This document shows, one piece after another, positions 7,873 through 17,299 of a stretch of 64,000 nt of DNA. Source of the stretch: JANNUT01 sp046331425. GTDB lineage: Bacteria; Acidobacteriota; Polarisedimenticolia; J045. Made by a program: the position numbers and the translations under genes. Under the pieces are notes generated by a model. It ran no database searches. It saw only the letters and a list, made by a program, of their open reading frames with translations, and was not told where the DNA came from. The stretch is taken from NCBI GenBank assembly GCA_046331425.1, contig JAXLQU010000004.1, positions 1-64,000 of the forward strand. The letters run 5' to 3'. Numbering within the stretch: the first letter of the stretch is position 1; every line of letters begins with the position of its first letter.

Positions 7873-8310
7873 ATGCAGTTTCCGCTCGAGATCCAGATCG
7901 ATCGGCCGCCGACCGTGGTCTGGGAGTACCTGGTGGATCCCGCGAAGATGCAGCAGTGGATGACCGGCCTGAAGAAGGTCGAGCAGGTCTCGTCAGGACC
8001 GAACAGCGCTGGAGCGGAGCATCGGATCACCTTCGAGGAACGCGGGAAGGTAGCCGAGATGAAGGTGGTCAACACGGCGTTCGAACCGCCGCACCACATT
8101 GCCATCGACATGAGCGGCGGCAACATGGGAAAGCTGGTAATGCATGTCGACTACAAGCTGTCCGACCTGGGTGGGAGGACGCGGCTGAACTACGTCGCGA
8201 GTTGCCAATTGCGCGGAATGTACTGGCTCTTGGCGCCATTGCTGAAGCTGGCCGGGAACTCGCAAGCCAAGAAGTTCTTGAACAACCTCAAGCGTGTTGC
8301 CGAAGAGTAG
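7873..8310 (+). CDS. SRPBCC (START/polyketide cyclase-like) protein
   Basis: ATG 7873 is preceded by AGGAGGGA. The 145-residue product shows the SRPBCC pattern: an N-terminal strand with DRPPTVVWEYLVDPAKMQQW (typical RPxxxVWxxLxDPxxxxxW), central beta strands with EMKVVNTAFEPPHH, and a long C-terminal helix (AKKFLNNLKRVAEE). These single-domain proteins bind small hydrophobic ligands or act as toxin-like ubiquinone-pathway proteins; the ligand here is unknown. It is a monocistronic gene facing the ABC operon. Confidence 0.8.
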   Translation: MQFPLEIQIDRPPTVVWEYLVDPAKMQQWMTGLKKVEQVSSGPNSAGAEHRITFEERGKVAEMKVVNTAFEPPHHIAIDMSGGNMGKLVMHVDYKLSDLGGRTRLNYVASCQLRGMYWLLAPLLKLAGNSQAKKFLNNLKRVAEE

Positions 8311-8378
8311 CAGCGGACATTCCACGCGAAGGCACTTGCGAGCGGCGCCCGCGAGAGCCTGTGACCAAGAGGCGATCC

Positions 8379-9485
8379 CTACGAGACGGTCTTCTTGAAC
8401 GCTCGGGCGCTGCCCGCCAAGAGCACCGCTGCGATCAGCAGGAGTGCAGCGACGTGCTCCCACAAGTCCATGAAGCGCGCGCCGCGAATGATGATGCCGC
8501 GAGAGATCGCGATGAAGTGCGTAGCCGGCAGAATCTGCGCGATCCACTGCAGCCAGACCGGCAGCGATCGCAGTGGAAAGATGTAGCCCGACAGCATGAT
8601 CGAAGGGAGCAGGAACATCTGCGCGAGTTGAATCGCCTCGGCCTGAGTGCGAGCTTTGCTGGAGATCATCAGCCCTTGAATCAAGAGTGCAAACAGGTAG
8701 ATCAGCGCCAACCCCAAGAGCAGAAGCAGGTTGCCATGGATCGGGACGCCAAAGGCGTACGTCATCAACGCCAACACCATGATCAACTGCAGAAAGCCGA
8801 GCATCAGATAGGGGAGCAGTTTGCCGATGATCACCGCCAACGGCGAGACGGGACTGACCATCAACTGCTCGAGTGTCCCGCGCTCGCGTTCGCGCACGAT
8901 CGAGAACACTGCCAACAGCATCCCCGAGAACGTCAGGAGGATCGCGACCAGGCCGGGGATCAACAACTCCGCGCTACGCGAGGAAGGGTTGAAAAGCAGC
9001 TTGGTTTTGGCCTCCAATGGCTGTGGGCCGCCGGCACGCTGCTGCATCAGCGCGGCCAACGACCTCGAGAGTGCCACGCCATTGGCCGCGCCCAGTGCTT
9101 GCGACGAGACCGTGTTGTCGGAACCATCGATCAACACCAGAAACTCGGCGGTTTCGCCGCGCAGCCGCTTGCGGGCGAAATCGGGAGGGATCTCCACACC
9201 GATCTGCGCATGCCCGGCCACGATCTCCTCGCGCAATGCCTCACGCGACGGGGCATACCCTGCCATCGCGAAGACGCTGGTGTTTTCCAGATCGTCCAGC
9301 AGCGCGCGGCTGTCCTTGGTGTTGGACTGATCGAACACCACGGTCGGCACGCGGCGAATGTTGGTGTCGATCAGGCCAAACAGCACCAACTGGAAGATCG
9401 GTACGAGCAGTGCAAAGCGCAGCGTCCCCTTGTCGCGAACCATCTGCAGCAGCTCTTTGCGGAAGACCGCCGTGAAGCCTCTCAC
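8379..9485 (-). CDS. ABC-2 type transporter permease (YhhJ/YbhR-like)
   Basis: Start chosen at GTG 9485, overlapping the ATPase stop (GTGA). It encodes 368 residues: an N-terminal membrane anchor (FALLVPIFQLVLFGLI), a large periplasmic loop (about 40-180) and five hydrophobic segments in the C-terminal half, including LIPGLVAILLTFSGMLLAVF, LMLGFLQLIMVLALMTYAFGV and the ABC-2 signature area LPSIMLSGYIFPLRSLP. This is the ABC2_membrane_3 layout of drug or xenobiotic exporters. It is the last gene of a TetR-HlyD-ATPase-permease operon. Confidence 0.85.
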   Translation of the reverse strand: MRGFTAVFRKELLQMVRDKGTLRFALLVPIFQLVLFGLIDTNIRRVPTVVFDQSNTKDSRALLDDLENTSVFAMAGYAPSREALREEIVAGHAQIGVEIPPDFARKRLRGETAEFLVLIDGSDNTVSSQALGAANGVALSRSLAALMQQRAGGPQPLEAKTKLLFNPSSRSAELLIPGLVAILLTFSGMLLAVFSIVRERERGTLEQLMVSPVSPLAVIIGKLLPYLMLGFLQLIMVLALMTYAFGVPIHGNLLLLLGLALIYLFALLIQGLMISSKARTQAEAIQLAQMFLLPSIMLSGYIFPLRSLPVWLQWIAQILPATHFIAISRGIIIRGARFMDLWEHVAALLLIAAVLLAGSARAFKKTVS

Positions 9486-10465
9486 TGTCGGGCCTCGCCG
9501 CGGACCGCTGCCTGCAGCTTTGTCAGCCGCACGAAGACGTCCTCGAGTGTGGCGGCGATCGGGCGCACCGCGACGTTGGCGCCACTGCCTGTTCGCAGAT
9601 CGTGTGCGATCGTGTCGTCGGAAATGCCGTCGTCGACCAACAGGTGCAGCGCGTTGCCAAAGATCGTGACGTCGTCGACATACCGCAACTCGCGCGCGAG
9701 TCCCATCACGGCGGCCGCTCCACGATCGCAATCGGCTTCGACTCGACGCATGCCGGCCGGTGTGACCTGCGGAAGACTCATCAACTCGGACGGGCGCCCT
9801 TCAACCAGCATCTTGGACATGTACAGATAGCCCACCGTCCCGCAGCGCTCCGCTTCGTCCATGTAGTGCGTGGTTACGAACAGCGTCACCCCTTGCGCTG
9901 CCAGCGAGAACAGCAAGTTCCACAACTCGCGGCGGGCCACCGGGTCGATCCCCGCGGTCGGTTCGTCCAAGAAAATGACGCGTGGTTCGTGCATTACCGA
10001 CGCGGCCAACGCCAGGCGCTGCTTCCACCCACCCGACAGGTGCGCGGCCATGCGCTCCATGTACGGCTCGAGATGTGTCAGCGCGATCGCCCAATCGCGA
10101 CGTTCGGCGCGTCGCTTGCCGTGCAGGCCATAAGCCGAGGCGAAGAAGTCGAGATTCTCGGCAACGGTGAGGTCTTCGTAGAGCGAGAAGCGCTGCGGCA
10201 TGTAGCCGATGCGGCGTCGAATCTCTTCGCCATGCGTGGCGACATTCAGCCCGTCGACGCGCGCGATCCCTTTGTTCGGAGCGAGCAAGCCGCACAAGAT
10301 TCGAATCAAGGTCGACTTGCCCGAACCGTTCGGGCCGAGCAAGCCATAAATCTCGCCGCGACGGACGCGCAAGGAAACATCGTCGAGGGCCACTACTCCG
10401 GGGAAGCTGCGAGAGACGCGATCGACTTCTATCCCGTAGTCATCGCCGGCTGCAGGAGTGTTCAC
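9482..10465 (-). CDS. ABC exporter ATP-binding protein (YhhG/YbhF-like)
   Basis: Start set at GTG 10465, four bases after the HlyD stop, with GAGGAG at suitable distance; longer in-frame starts would run into HlyD. The product (327 residues) has Walker A GPNGSGKST, signature LSGGWKQRL (Trp in place of the usual Gln), Walker B VIFLDEPTAGID and switch His in FVTTHYMDEAE. A C-terminal extension ends with the usual LEDVFVRLT. It energises the membrane partner encoded next. Confidence 0.88.
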   Translation of the reverse strand: MNTPAAGDDYGIEVDRVSRSFPGVVALDDVSLRVRRGEIYGLLGPNGSGKSTLIRILCGLLAPNKGIARVDGLNVATHGEEIRRRIGYMPQRFSLYEDLTVAENLDFFASAYGLHGKRRAERRDWAIALTHLEPYMERMAAHLSGGWKQRLALAASVMHEPRVIFLDEPTAGIDPVARRELWNLLFSLAAQGVTLFVTTHYMDEAERCGTVGYLYMSKMLVEGRPSELMSLPQVTPAGMRRVEADCDRGAAAVMGLARELRYVDDVTIFGNALHLLVDDGISDDTIAHDLRTGSGANVAVRPIAATLEDVFVRLTKLQAAVRGEARQ

Positions 10466-10469
10466 GCGC

Positions 10470-11399
10470 TCACTCCTCGAAGCGGACGGTGGCGGCCATG
10501 CCGGCCTTGATCTCGGGCGTCCGCTCAACCACCACCTTGACGCCGAAGACCTGATCGACGCGTGTCTCCGGTGTCTGAATGTTGCGCGGCGTGTACTCGC
10601 CGCGATCGCGAATCTCGACCACCGTTCCGCTGAAGGTGCGTTCGGGATGCGAATCGATGCCGACCGAGACCTTCTGACCGAGCGTCACCCGCCCCAACTG
10701 CGGCTCCGGCACGTAGACGCGAACCCACAGATCCTCGGCTGAAAGTATTTCAGCCACCGGTTGGGCAGCCCCCACGATGTCGCCGGGTCGCAGGTCGAGC
10801 ACCTCAACGGTGCCAGCGAACGGCGCGAGGATTTCCATTTCACGTCGCTGCCGCAGCAGGTAGTCGAGCCGTTCGCGTTCGCGGCCGAGCGCTGCCTTGG
10901 CAACCGCGACATCTTCACGCCGCGATCCGTTTTCCAGTTGGCGCAGAGACTCACGCGCCGTCGCTTCACGCACTTGCGCCGCGTCGTATTCGCGCCGGCC
11001 AATCACGCCATCGTCGAACAGAGCTTGTAGACGTTTGCGATCGGTTTCGGCCGCGGCCCATTCAATTTTGCCGCGCGACAGCTCCTCGTCGCGCGGTCCC
11101 TTGATCGCGCGCGCAAGGTCGGCCTCGCGCTGGGCGATCAGCGCTTGCTGCTCGCGCACCGAGAGATCCAACAGGTCGGTTTCGAGCGAGACCAGCGGCG
11201 CACCGGCGCTGACGGTTTGGCCTTCGCGCGCGTGGACCGCTGCCACGCGACCGCCGATCGTCGAGCCGACCTTGGCGGTGTTGGCCTCGACGGTGCCGGA
11301 GGCTCGCAGGCGAGTGTCGGTTGCGCGCGAACCCACGACGCGCCAAGCGCCGAAACCGGCCGCGGCCAGGATCAAGATCACAACCAGAGCACGCTTCAT
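10470..11399 (-). CDS. HlyD-family membrane fusion protein
   Basis: ATG 11399 has GAGGAAA upstream and overlaps the TetR stop by ATGA. The 309-residue protein has one N-terminal membrane anchor (ALVVILILAAAGFGAWRVV), the biotinyl-lipoyl half motif GTVEANTAKVGSTIGGRV, a long helical hairpin rich in Arg/Glu/Ala (about 85-190) and the second lipoyl half with beta-barrel (ILAPFAGTVEVLDLRPGDIVG). It bridges the inner-membrane ABC exporter to the outer membrane. A separate outer-membrane factor is not in this operon. Confidence 0.87.
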   Translation of the reverse strand: MKRALVVILILAAAGFGAWRVVGSRATDTRLRASGTVEANTAKVGSTIGGRVAAVHAREGQTVSAGAPLVSLETDLLDLSVREQQALIAQREADLARAIKGPRDEELSRGKIEWAAAETDRKRLQALFDDGVIGRREYDAAQVREATARESLRQLENGSRREDVAVAKAALGRERERLDYLLRQRREMEILAPFAGTVEVLDLRPGDIVGAAQPVAEILSAEDLWVRVYVPEPQLGRVTLGQKVSVGIDSHPERTFSGTVVEIRDRGEYTPRNIQTPETRVDQVFGVKVVVERTPEIKAGMAATVRFEE

Positions 11400-12040
11400 C
11401 GACGTTTCCTCTTTCGCGCGGTCGGCTTGGAATGTGTGCGACACCAGACAGCGATCAACTGATCGAGATAGCGTGGCAACGGCAGCGGCGGATCGATCGC
11501 ACGTAGCACGCGGTGAAACCACACATACGCTTGCAAGGCGCCCATGAAACCGAGAGCCGCCGACAGTGGGTCATCGACCTGCACTCGACGGTGCCGTGTG
11601 GCCCGCTCGAAGTAGCTCGCGACAAGCGAGAGCGCTCGTTCGGGGGGCGTTGGGCGCACGCCGGGATCGAACGGCAACGGTGGCGCTGCGACATCCAGCC
11701 CGTTGCTGCGCATCCACAAAGCGATCGTGCTTCCGATCCGCTGCTCCATGATCGGGATCGACGATTCCGCGAGTCGGCGCAAGACCTTGGCCGGATCTTC
11801 CTTGCCACTGAGCGTTTCGAGGAACTGAATCGGGATCGGCAGCTCGCCGTCGTTGATCGTCCGCATCGCCGCAACGAACAGGGCGTCCTTGGACGGCTCG
11901 TGTCGTAGCACGGCGGCCGGACTCAACCCGACATGCGCGCCAATGTCGGCCAGCGTCACCGCCTCGAAACCACGTTCTGCAAACAGGGTGTGCGCGGCGG
12001 CGAGTACCTGCTCGCGAGTGACCTTGGCGGGGCGTCCCAT
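11396..12040 (-). CDS. TetR-family repressor of the efflux operon
   Basis: The product has 214 residues. Residues 6-50 form the TetR DNA-binding domain (TREQVLAAAHTLFAERGFEAVTLADIGAHVGLS, then a second half AAVLRHEPSKDALF instead of the usual GxLYxHFxSKEAL). The C-terminal ligand domain is generic. It is the first gene of the operon and sits directly behind a perfect inverted repeat (12044-12071), so autorepression of the whole operon is likely, with release by an unknown effluxed compound. Confidence 0.87.
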   Translation of the reverse strand: MGRPAKVTREQVLAAAHTLFAERGFEAVTLADIGAHVGLSPAAVLRHEPSKDALFVAAMRTINDGELPIPIQFLETLSGKEDPAKVLRRLAESSIPIMEQRIGSTIALWMRSNGLDVAAPPLPFDPGVRPTPPERALSLVASYFERATRHRRVQVDDPLSAALGFMGALQAYVWFHRVLRAIDPPLPLPRYLDQLIAVWCRTHSKPTARKRKRR

Positions 12041-12043
12041 GGC

Positions 12044-12071
12044 GTTAGTAACCGTACATTCAGTTACTAAC
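12044..12071. promoter_or_regulatory. TetR operator, 9-10-9 inverted repeat
   Basis: GTTAGTAAC (12044-12052) and GTTACTAAC (12063-12071) are perfect reverse complements separated by ten bases. The repeat begins three bases upstream of the tetR-like ATG. Its AT-rich sequence stands out from the surroundings and its position would block transcription of the efflux operon. Confidence 0.75.
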
Positions 12072-12163
12072 TCCCGCCAGAAAAAACTCGCCCGGGACGC
12101 GGAAAACCGCCCGGAATACCGAGGATCCGTCGTAGTTTCTGGCTGCCCAGGAGGGGCCTGACG

Positions 12164-15100
12164 ATGCGTCGCCCGATCTCCCGACTTCGCAGCCTGCCGT
12201 TCGTGTGCCTGCTCGCGATGGCGTTACCGGCACTGGCCTATACACCCGGCAGCGGAACCATCTACAGCACCAATTTCGAGACGATCGATGCCGATTGGGA
12301 GAACGGAAACAACGTCGCCGATTCCCCCTGGACGCAGATTCAAGACGGTACCGACAAGAGTTTCTACGCGGACGGCAAGGGATCGGTCCCATCATCGCCG
12401 ACACGCCATCGCGCCAAGCACTTCGTGCATCCGGTCAACTCCACCTCGTTCTCGGTTGCGTTCGAATACCGCGCCGAGTTGGGCGCCACGTATCTGTTCG
12501 ACCTCACCACGCAACAGCGCGCCCCGCAGTTGAAGGCCTACAAGCTGCGCATCGATGGCAACGGCGCACTTTCCTTGTGGCGTAGCGAAGCGGGTGTGAT
12601 GGTGCAGAAGGTCAACACTTCCAACGGCGTGATACCGGTCAACGTCAAACGCTGGATCCGTTTTGCGATCGAACCCGACAGCGGCAGCGGGCAATTCGTG
12701 CGCGTGCGTGTTTGGGGTGGCAGCGCCAGCAGCGAACCGACCAGTTGGACGCTTTCATACCAAGACCCCTCAAAAACCCTCGAGCGTGTTCACCGCTTAG
12801 AGATCTTTGCCGACGGCCCGAAGAACATCGAGACCTGGATCGACGACCTCGACGCCTACGGTGACGGAAGCGTCGGTGTACCGAGTTCGATCACCAAGAT
12901 CTACTTGGTGGAGTGGAGCCATCTCGATGTCGGCTTTACCGAGCCACCCGACACGATCGAGACGTTTGCGAAGACCCATCTGGATGAAGTGCTGCTCAAC
13001 TTGGCTGCCGATCCGGACTATCGCTGGACGATCGAATCGGCGTGGTGGCTCGACCGCTGGTGGGAACGCTCCACCGAGCCGCAACGGCAAAACATGCTCA
13101 GTTGGCTGCGCAGTGGCCGACTGAAGCTGACCGCCGGTTACACCAACCTGCACACCACCGTCGCCGGTCACGAGGAGTTGACGCGCAATCTGTACTACGC
13201 CTCGCGCTTCGCACGCCAAAACCAGATCCCGCTGCGTACCTGGATTACCGACGACGTCCCGGGTTCTACCTTCGCATTGCCCGAGCTTCTGAAGCGCAGC
13301 GGCGTCGAGTTTTTTGTCGGGGGGATGAACACGCCATTCGGCGGTGCGGTGCGCGAACCGAATCACGCCACGCGGCCGTTCTACTGGCAAGGCCCCGATG
13401 GGTCGAAGACCTTGAGTTGGATCACCTTCGATGCGTACGCCGAAGCGTTCAATTGGGGGTTTTCGTTCTTCGACACGCTCGCCGACACCTGGCGCAACAC
13501 GGGGCGAGAGATCCAAAAGCAAGAAGAAGCCGGCTACCCGTACCCCGAAATCATGCTGTTTCGCGCCTTCGACAATCACTATCAGGGATTCAAGACGCGC
13601 GATCTGGTCGACCAGTGGAACTCCACCTATCAGACCCCGGTGTTCGTGCTGTCGACGGTCGAAGAGTTCATGGATCACATGAAGAGCACCTACGGCGCCA
13701 ACTCGTTTCCCACCTACAGCGGCGACTTCGGCGCGGCCTGGTCGGGAAGTCACGCCGCGGAGCAGAACACCACCACGATGGTTCGACAGTCGCATCGCGA
13801 TGGGCGCGCCGCAGAAGCGATGCTGGCTGCTGCGTGGGCTGCCGGCGGAGACCCCGTCCCGCAGACCGATGTCGACTTCATGTATCGACGCCAACTGGAG
13901 GTTGATGAACATTCCGGTGCCGGTGGTTGGCCCGGCTACTTCACACCCGAGGAGATGGATCGCAACAATCGAATCCACCTGGGTTGGGCTGCAGATGCGC
14001 GCAACAAGGCGGTTGAGTTGGCCGCCATGGGCGATCAACGAATCACCGCCAACGTTCCTGCTCAAGGGGATGCGATCGTGGCGATCAACCCACTCGGGCG
14101 AGCGCGCGACGGCTGGGTGCGAAAGCAACTACCTGCGGCACTCTACGGCAGCAGTTTCAAGGTGATCGATCGCACCACCGGAAGCGAGCTCCCGTATCAA
14201 CGATTCAGTGCGACTTCTGAGATCCTGTTCCGCGCCACGGCGCTGCCGGCGGTCGGCTATCGCGTCTATGACCTGGTGGCAGGAACGCCCAGCGCAAGTT
14301 CCAGCGGCATCTTGACCGTCGCAGGAAACACGCTCGAGAACGACTTCTACACGCTGACCGTCGACCCTCTCGACGGGTCGGTCGCGAGCCTGATCGAGAA
14401 AGCGACGGGACGTCAGCTCATCGATCCGGCTGCCGGCTATCGGTTCAACCGCATGGCGAACAACGTCACCAACGACATCAACGCCTCCAATAACCCGATC
14501 GAGCAGCCGGTCGCTTCGGCGACCGTGACGATCGAGGCCAGCGGTAGTCAGATGGTGGGGTTGAAGGTGACGCGTACCGGAACTCCGCACACGCAAACGC
14601 TCTATCGCCTGTATCGCGGCGAGGATCGGGTCGAAATCGTCAACACCTTCGACAAGGGTCAAACGCCGTACGTTTCGAATGCCACCGGTACGCGCGCCTA
14701 TTTCGTGACGCTGCCTTTCGATGTCGCCAACTTCGAACTGCGCACCGAGACCACCACGCGATTCCTCGACGCGCGCCGCGACGGTTTCCCTCGCGACAAC
14801 ACCTTCGATTGGCACAACACCGAGCATTCGATTCACTTCTGGGACAGCGGTGGCGGCATTTCGTATGCGTGCGACACCGTCAACTCGCACTACTTCGAAA
14901 AGCTCAAGGCGCTGGGCGGCACCACTCTGAGCGTTAGCAAAGGGATGCTGTTGCCACGCCTGTTCGACCGCACCGATGAGTATCAGTTTGCCGACAACTC
15001 GATCGGTCCCTACCAGATGGAGCCCGACGCACCGACCGTATTCAGCTACACACACCACTTTCGGGCCACGCCCGCCAACTGGGATCCTGTGGCCGCCAGC

Positions 15101-15658
15101 CGCTTTGGCTTCGAAGCGCTCAACGCGCCGCGCGCTGTGTTGCTCGCGGCGCGCAGCGGGTCGCTGCCTTCCGACAAAGCGTCGTTCGTGTCGATCGATG
15201 CGCCGAGCGTGTTGCTCTACACCGTGAAAGCAGCCGACGACGGTGATGGGTTGATTCTGCGCATGACCGAATTGACCGGCGCCACCAACACCGTCGCGCA
15301 TCTGTCCAGCGATCTGCTGCCATTCAGCTCCGCGCTCAAGACCGAGCAGGACGAGGAAGGCGGAACGGCGCTCACTGTTTCGGGCGGCGTGGTCGACGTG
15401 CCGATTGGTCCGTACGAGACGGCAACCGTGCGTGTGCGGATTCAGCCTGTCGGTAACGCCACACTGGCGGTCACCAAGGACGGGTTGGCCGGCACCGTAA
15501 AACTGCAATGGACCGGCGGTGGCCCCAACTACACGCTGCGCCGCGCTGAGAACCCGCAGTTCACGCTGGGTGTCACCACGCTGACGAGCGGCCCCGGTTC
15601 GAGTCTCGATGATCCGGTATTGAATGACGGCATCAGCTATTTCTATCTCGTCGACTAA
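12164..15658 (+). CDS. secreted glycoside hydrolase family 38-like protein (alpha-mannosidase type)
   Basis: ATG 12164 follows AGGAGGGG. The protein of 1164 residues has a signal peptide (LPFVCLLAMALPALA). Next comes an N-terminal beta-sandwich of about 200 residues that resembles a carbohydrate-binding or LamG-like domain (ending WIDDLDAYGDG). The GH38 (alpha/beta)7 catalytic domain starts near 246: HLDVGF (253-258, metal-binding His/Asp), RWTIESAWWLDRWW, the probable nucleophile Asp in ITDDVPGS (361-368), and DNHYQG. C-terminal beta-sandwich domains and a short fibronectin-like end (LQWTGGGPNYTLRRAENP) follow. Retaining exo-glycosidase activity on mannosides is expected of the family; the true substrate is unknown. 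Confidence 0.82.
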   Translation: MRRPISRLRSLPFVCLLAMALPALAYTPGSGTIYSTNFETIDADWENGNNVADSPWTQIQDGTDKSFYADGKGSVPSSPTRHRAKHFVHPVNSTSFSVAFEYRAELGATYLFDLTTQQRAPQLKAYKLRIDGNGALSLWRSEAGVMVQKVNTSNGVIPVNVKRWIRFAIEPDSGSGQFVRVRVWGGSASSEPTSWTLSYQDPSKTLERVHRLEIFADGPKNIETWIDDLDAYGDGSVGVPSSITKIYLVEWSHLDVGFTEPPDTIETFAKTHLDEVLLNLAADPDYRWTIESAWWLDRWWERSTEPQRQNMLSWLRSGRLKLTAGYTNLHTTVAGHEELTRNLYYASRFARQNQIPLRTWITDDVPGSTFALPELLKRSGVEFFVGGMNTPFGGAVREPNHATRPFYWQGPDGSKTLSWITFDAYAEAFNWGFSFFDTLADTWRNTGREIQKQEEAGYPYPEIMLFRAFDNHYQGFKTRDLVDQWNSTYQTPVFVLSTVEEFMDHMKSTYGANSFPTYSGDFGAAWSGSHAAEQNTTTMVRQSHRDGRAAEAMLAAAWAAGGDPVPQTDVDFMYRRQLEVDEHSGAGGWPGYFTPEEMDRNNRIHLGWAADARNKAVELAAMGDQRITANVPAQGDAIVAINPLGRARDGWVRKQLPAALYGSSFKVIDRTTGSELPYQRFSATSEILFRATALPAVGYRVYDLVAGTPSASSSGILTVAGNTLENDFYTLTVDPLDGSVASLIEKATGRQLIDPAAGYRFNRMANNVTNDINASNNPIEQPVASATVTIEASGSQMVGLKVTRTGTPHTQTLYRLYRGEDRVEIVNTFDKGQTPYVSNATGTRAYFVTLPFDVANFELRTETTTRFLDARRDGFPRDNTFDWHNTEHSIHFWDSGGGISYACDTVNSHYFEKLKALGGTTLSVSKGMLLPRLFDRTDEYQFADNSIGPYQMEPDAPTVFSYTHHFRATPANWDPVAASRFGFEALNAPRAVLLAARSGSLPSDKASFVSIDAPSVLLYTVKAADDGDGLILRMTELTGATNTVAHLSSDLLPFSSALKTEQDEEGGTALTVSGGVVDVPIGPYETATVRVRIQPVGNATLAVTKDGLAGTVKLQWTGGGPNYTLRRAENPQFTLGVTTLTSGPGSSLDDPVLNDGISYFYLVD

Positions 15659-16043
15659 GTATCGCGCCCTGGTGTTGTTGGTCGCGGTGGCCTCAGCCAC
15701 CGCGAGCACCGGCTTCGTGTTCGGTCACGGCGCGTCGAAGGGACTGCATTTGCACTTGATTCCTGCCGCGGCGCTGCCGGGCGGCAAGGTCACCGTGCAG
15801 GTCGACTCGCTCATTGCGATCGATCAGGTTGTGATTGGGCTTGCAGACGCACCGCCAATCACAAAGCGTTTGAAAACCCCTGCACAGCACGTCGAGGTTG
15901 AACTCACCGTACCGCGTCACCTGAAACAAGGGACCACCATCAGCGTACAGGCGGAGGCACGCGGCGCCGCACAACCCAAGCCGCTGCGCGCTTCGTCCCT
16001 TCTTCTTGTGGGCGACCCCAAACAGCCGATTGTTCTGCCCTGA
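15624..16043 (+). CDS. small exported protein of unknown function
   Basis: The gene overlaps the end of the GH38-like gene by 35 bases in another frame. After a signal peptide (YRALVLLVAVASATASTGFVFG) the mature part is a single beta-rich domain with a His-rich start (GHGASKGLHLHLIPA) and strands like GKVTVQVDSLIAIDQVVIGL. No family recognised. The overlap suggests co-expression with the glycosidase. The exact start is uncertain. Confidence 0.55.
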   Translation: MTASAISISSTKYRALVLLVAVASATASTGFVFGHGASKGLHLHLIPAAALPGGKVTVQVDSLIAIDQVVIGLADAPPITKRLKTPAQHVEVELTVPRHLKQGTTISVQAEARGAAQPKPLRASSLLLVGDPKQPIVLP

Positions 16044-16129
16044 GGCAAGTCGTGCTTCACGCCACCCTCGAATCGGGGTAACGTTCGCGCGGGGCTTCGT
16101 TGGGAATCAATTCAAGAGGGAGGTTGCCG

Positions 16130-16330
16130 ATGTCTGTTGCTCGCGTTACCGAAATTACTGCCTCGTCCAAGAAGAGCTTCGACCACGCCATCGAAACCGG
16201 TGTGTCACGCGCGCACAAGACGCTGCGCAACGTGAAAGGGGCGTGGATTCAAGACCAGAAGGTCCTGGTCGAGAAGGGAAAGATTGTCGAGTACCGCGTG
16301 ACGATGAAGATCACGTTCGTTCTGGACTGA
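16130..16330 (+). CDS. dodecin (flavin-binding)
   Basis: ATG 16130 follows GGGAGG. The 66-residue product has the whole dodecin pattern: VTEITASSKKSFDHAI, the Trp of the flavin-stacking motif in VKGAWIQDQKV, and a C-terminal strand IVEYRVTMKITFVL. Dodecins form hollow dodecamers that store and protect riboflavin, FMN or CoA. The gene is followed ten bases later by the M48 protease gene. Confidence 0.93.
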   Translation: MSVARVTEITASSKKSFDHAIETGVSRAHKTLRNVKGAWIQDQKVLVEKGKIVEYRVTMKITFVLD

Positions 16331-16340
16331 GGAGCCGCCC

Positions 16341-17183
16341 ATGTCGAGCGACTACCCTGCGCGGCGCCGCGGCAGCCCACGGCTGCTGTTGGCTTTGGTG
16401 TTAGCGGTTGTTGGCGTGTGCAGCTACTACGCACAGAGGGAATACAACCCGATCACCGGCGAGACGCAATCGATCGCCATGACGGTCGACCAAGAGATCC
16501 AGCTCGGGTTGCAGTCGGCACCCGAGATGGCGGCCGAATTCGGCGGACTCGATTCCGATCCGCAGTTGCAGAACTTGGTTCGCTCGGTGGGTGCGCACGT
16601 GGTGCGTGGCTCGGTGGCTGCACAAACACCCTACGAGTACAGCTTCCATCTGTTGGCTGACGATCAAACCATCAATGCCTTCGCCTTGCCCGGAGGTCCG
16701 ATCTTCATCACGCGAGCGCTGTTGATACGCTTGGAGAATGAAGCGGAGTTGGCGGGAGTGCTGGGGCACGAGGTTGGGCACGTACTTGGCCGGCACGCCG
16801 CCGAGCAGATGGCCAAAACGCAACTCGCACAGGCCTTGGTCGGTGCCGCCGGTGTGGCCGGATCGGAGGACGGCAAAGGAATGATGGCTGCGATGGCGGC
16901 CCAAGCCGTCGCTCAGATGTTGCAGTTGAAGTACGGGCGGCAGGACGAGTTGCAAGCCGATCAACTCGGCGTCGATTTGATGAGCGCCTCCGGCTACGAC
17001 CCGCGCGCGATGATCGAGGTGATGCGGATCTTGAAGGAATCGAGCGGGGGATCGGGTCGACCGGAGTTTCTGAGTACCCATCCCGATCCAGGCAATCGTG
17101 CCGAACGACTCCAAGAATTGATTGCCGCGAAGTTCCCCAACGGAGTACCGAGCGACCTGACCTTGGGGGGAGCGTTCAAGTAA
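16341..17183 (+). CDS. M48-family metalloprotease (BepA/LoiP-like)
   Basis: The protein has 280 residues, with one N-terminal membrane segment (LLLALVLAVVGVCSYYA) that probably anchors it facing the periplasm. The zinc site HEVGH is at 143-147, preceded by NAFALPGGPIFITRALL, and the third ligand Glu lies in ELQADQLGVDLM. The C-terminus has FLSTHPDPGNRAERL, usual for this group. Members degrade or assemble outer-membrane proteins. ATG 16341 has a GGAG upstream; it probably shares a transcript with dodecin. Confidence 0.88.
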   Translation: MSSDYPARRRGSPRLLLALVLAVVGVCSYYAQREYNPITGETQSIAMTVDQEIQLGLQSAPEMAAEFGGLDSDPQLQNLVRSVGAHVVRGSVAAQTPYEYSFHLLADDQTINAFALPGGPIFITRALLIRLENEAELAGVLGHEVGHVLGRHAAEQMAKTQLAQALVGAAGVAGSEDGKGMMAAMAAQAVAQMLQLKYGRQDELQADQLGVDLMSASGYDPRAMIEVMRILKESSGGSGRPEFLSTHPDPGNRAERLQELIAAKFPNGVPSDLTLGGAFK

Positions 17184-17299
17184 CGATCTCGCGCATCTTT
17201 ACGCGCTTTTGATACGGTCGCGCGCCGAATTGTCACCGCTTTCATGCGGCACTGCCTAGCATCGCCTCCAGTCGCGGAACATGGCGACAGGGAGCTGGA

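Noticed and set aside
7956..9830. Very long open frame of about 620 codons on the plus strand across the ABC operon.
   Set aside because: It is antisense to the SRPBCC gene end and the well supported ABC permease and ATPase; composition is Arg/Gln/His-rich without any domain.
12797..15709. Two long antisense open frames opposite the GH38-like gene.
   Set aside because: They mirror the codon bias of the intact glycosidase and show no family, signal or ribosome-binding site.
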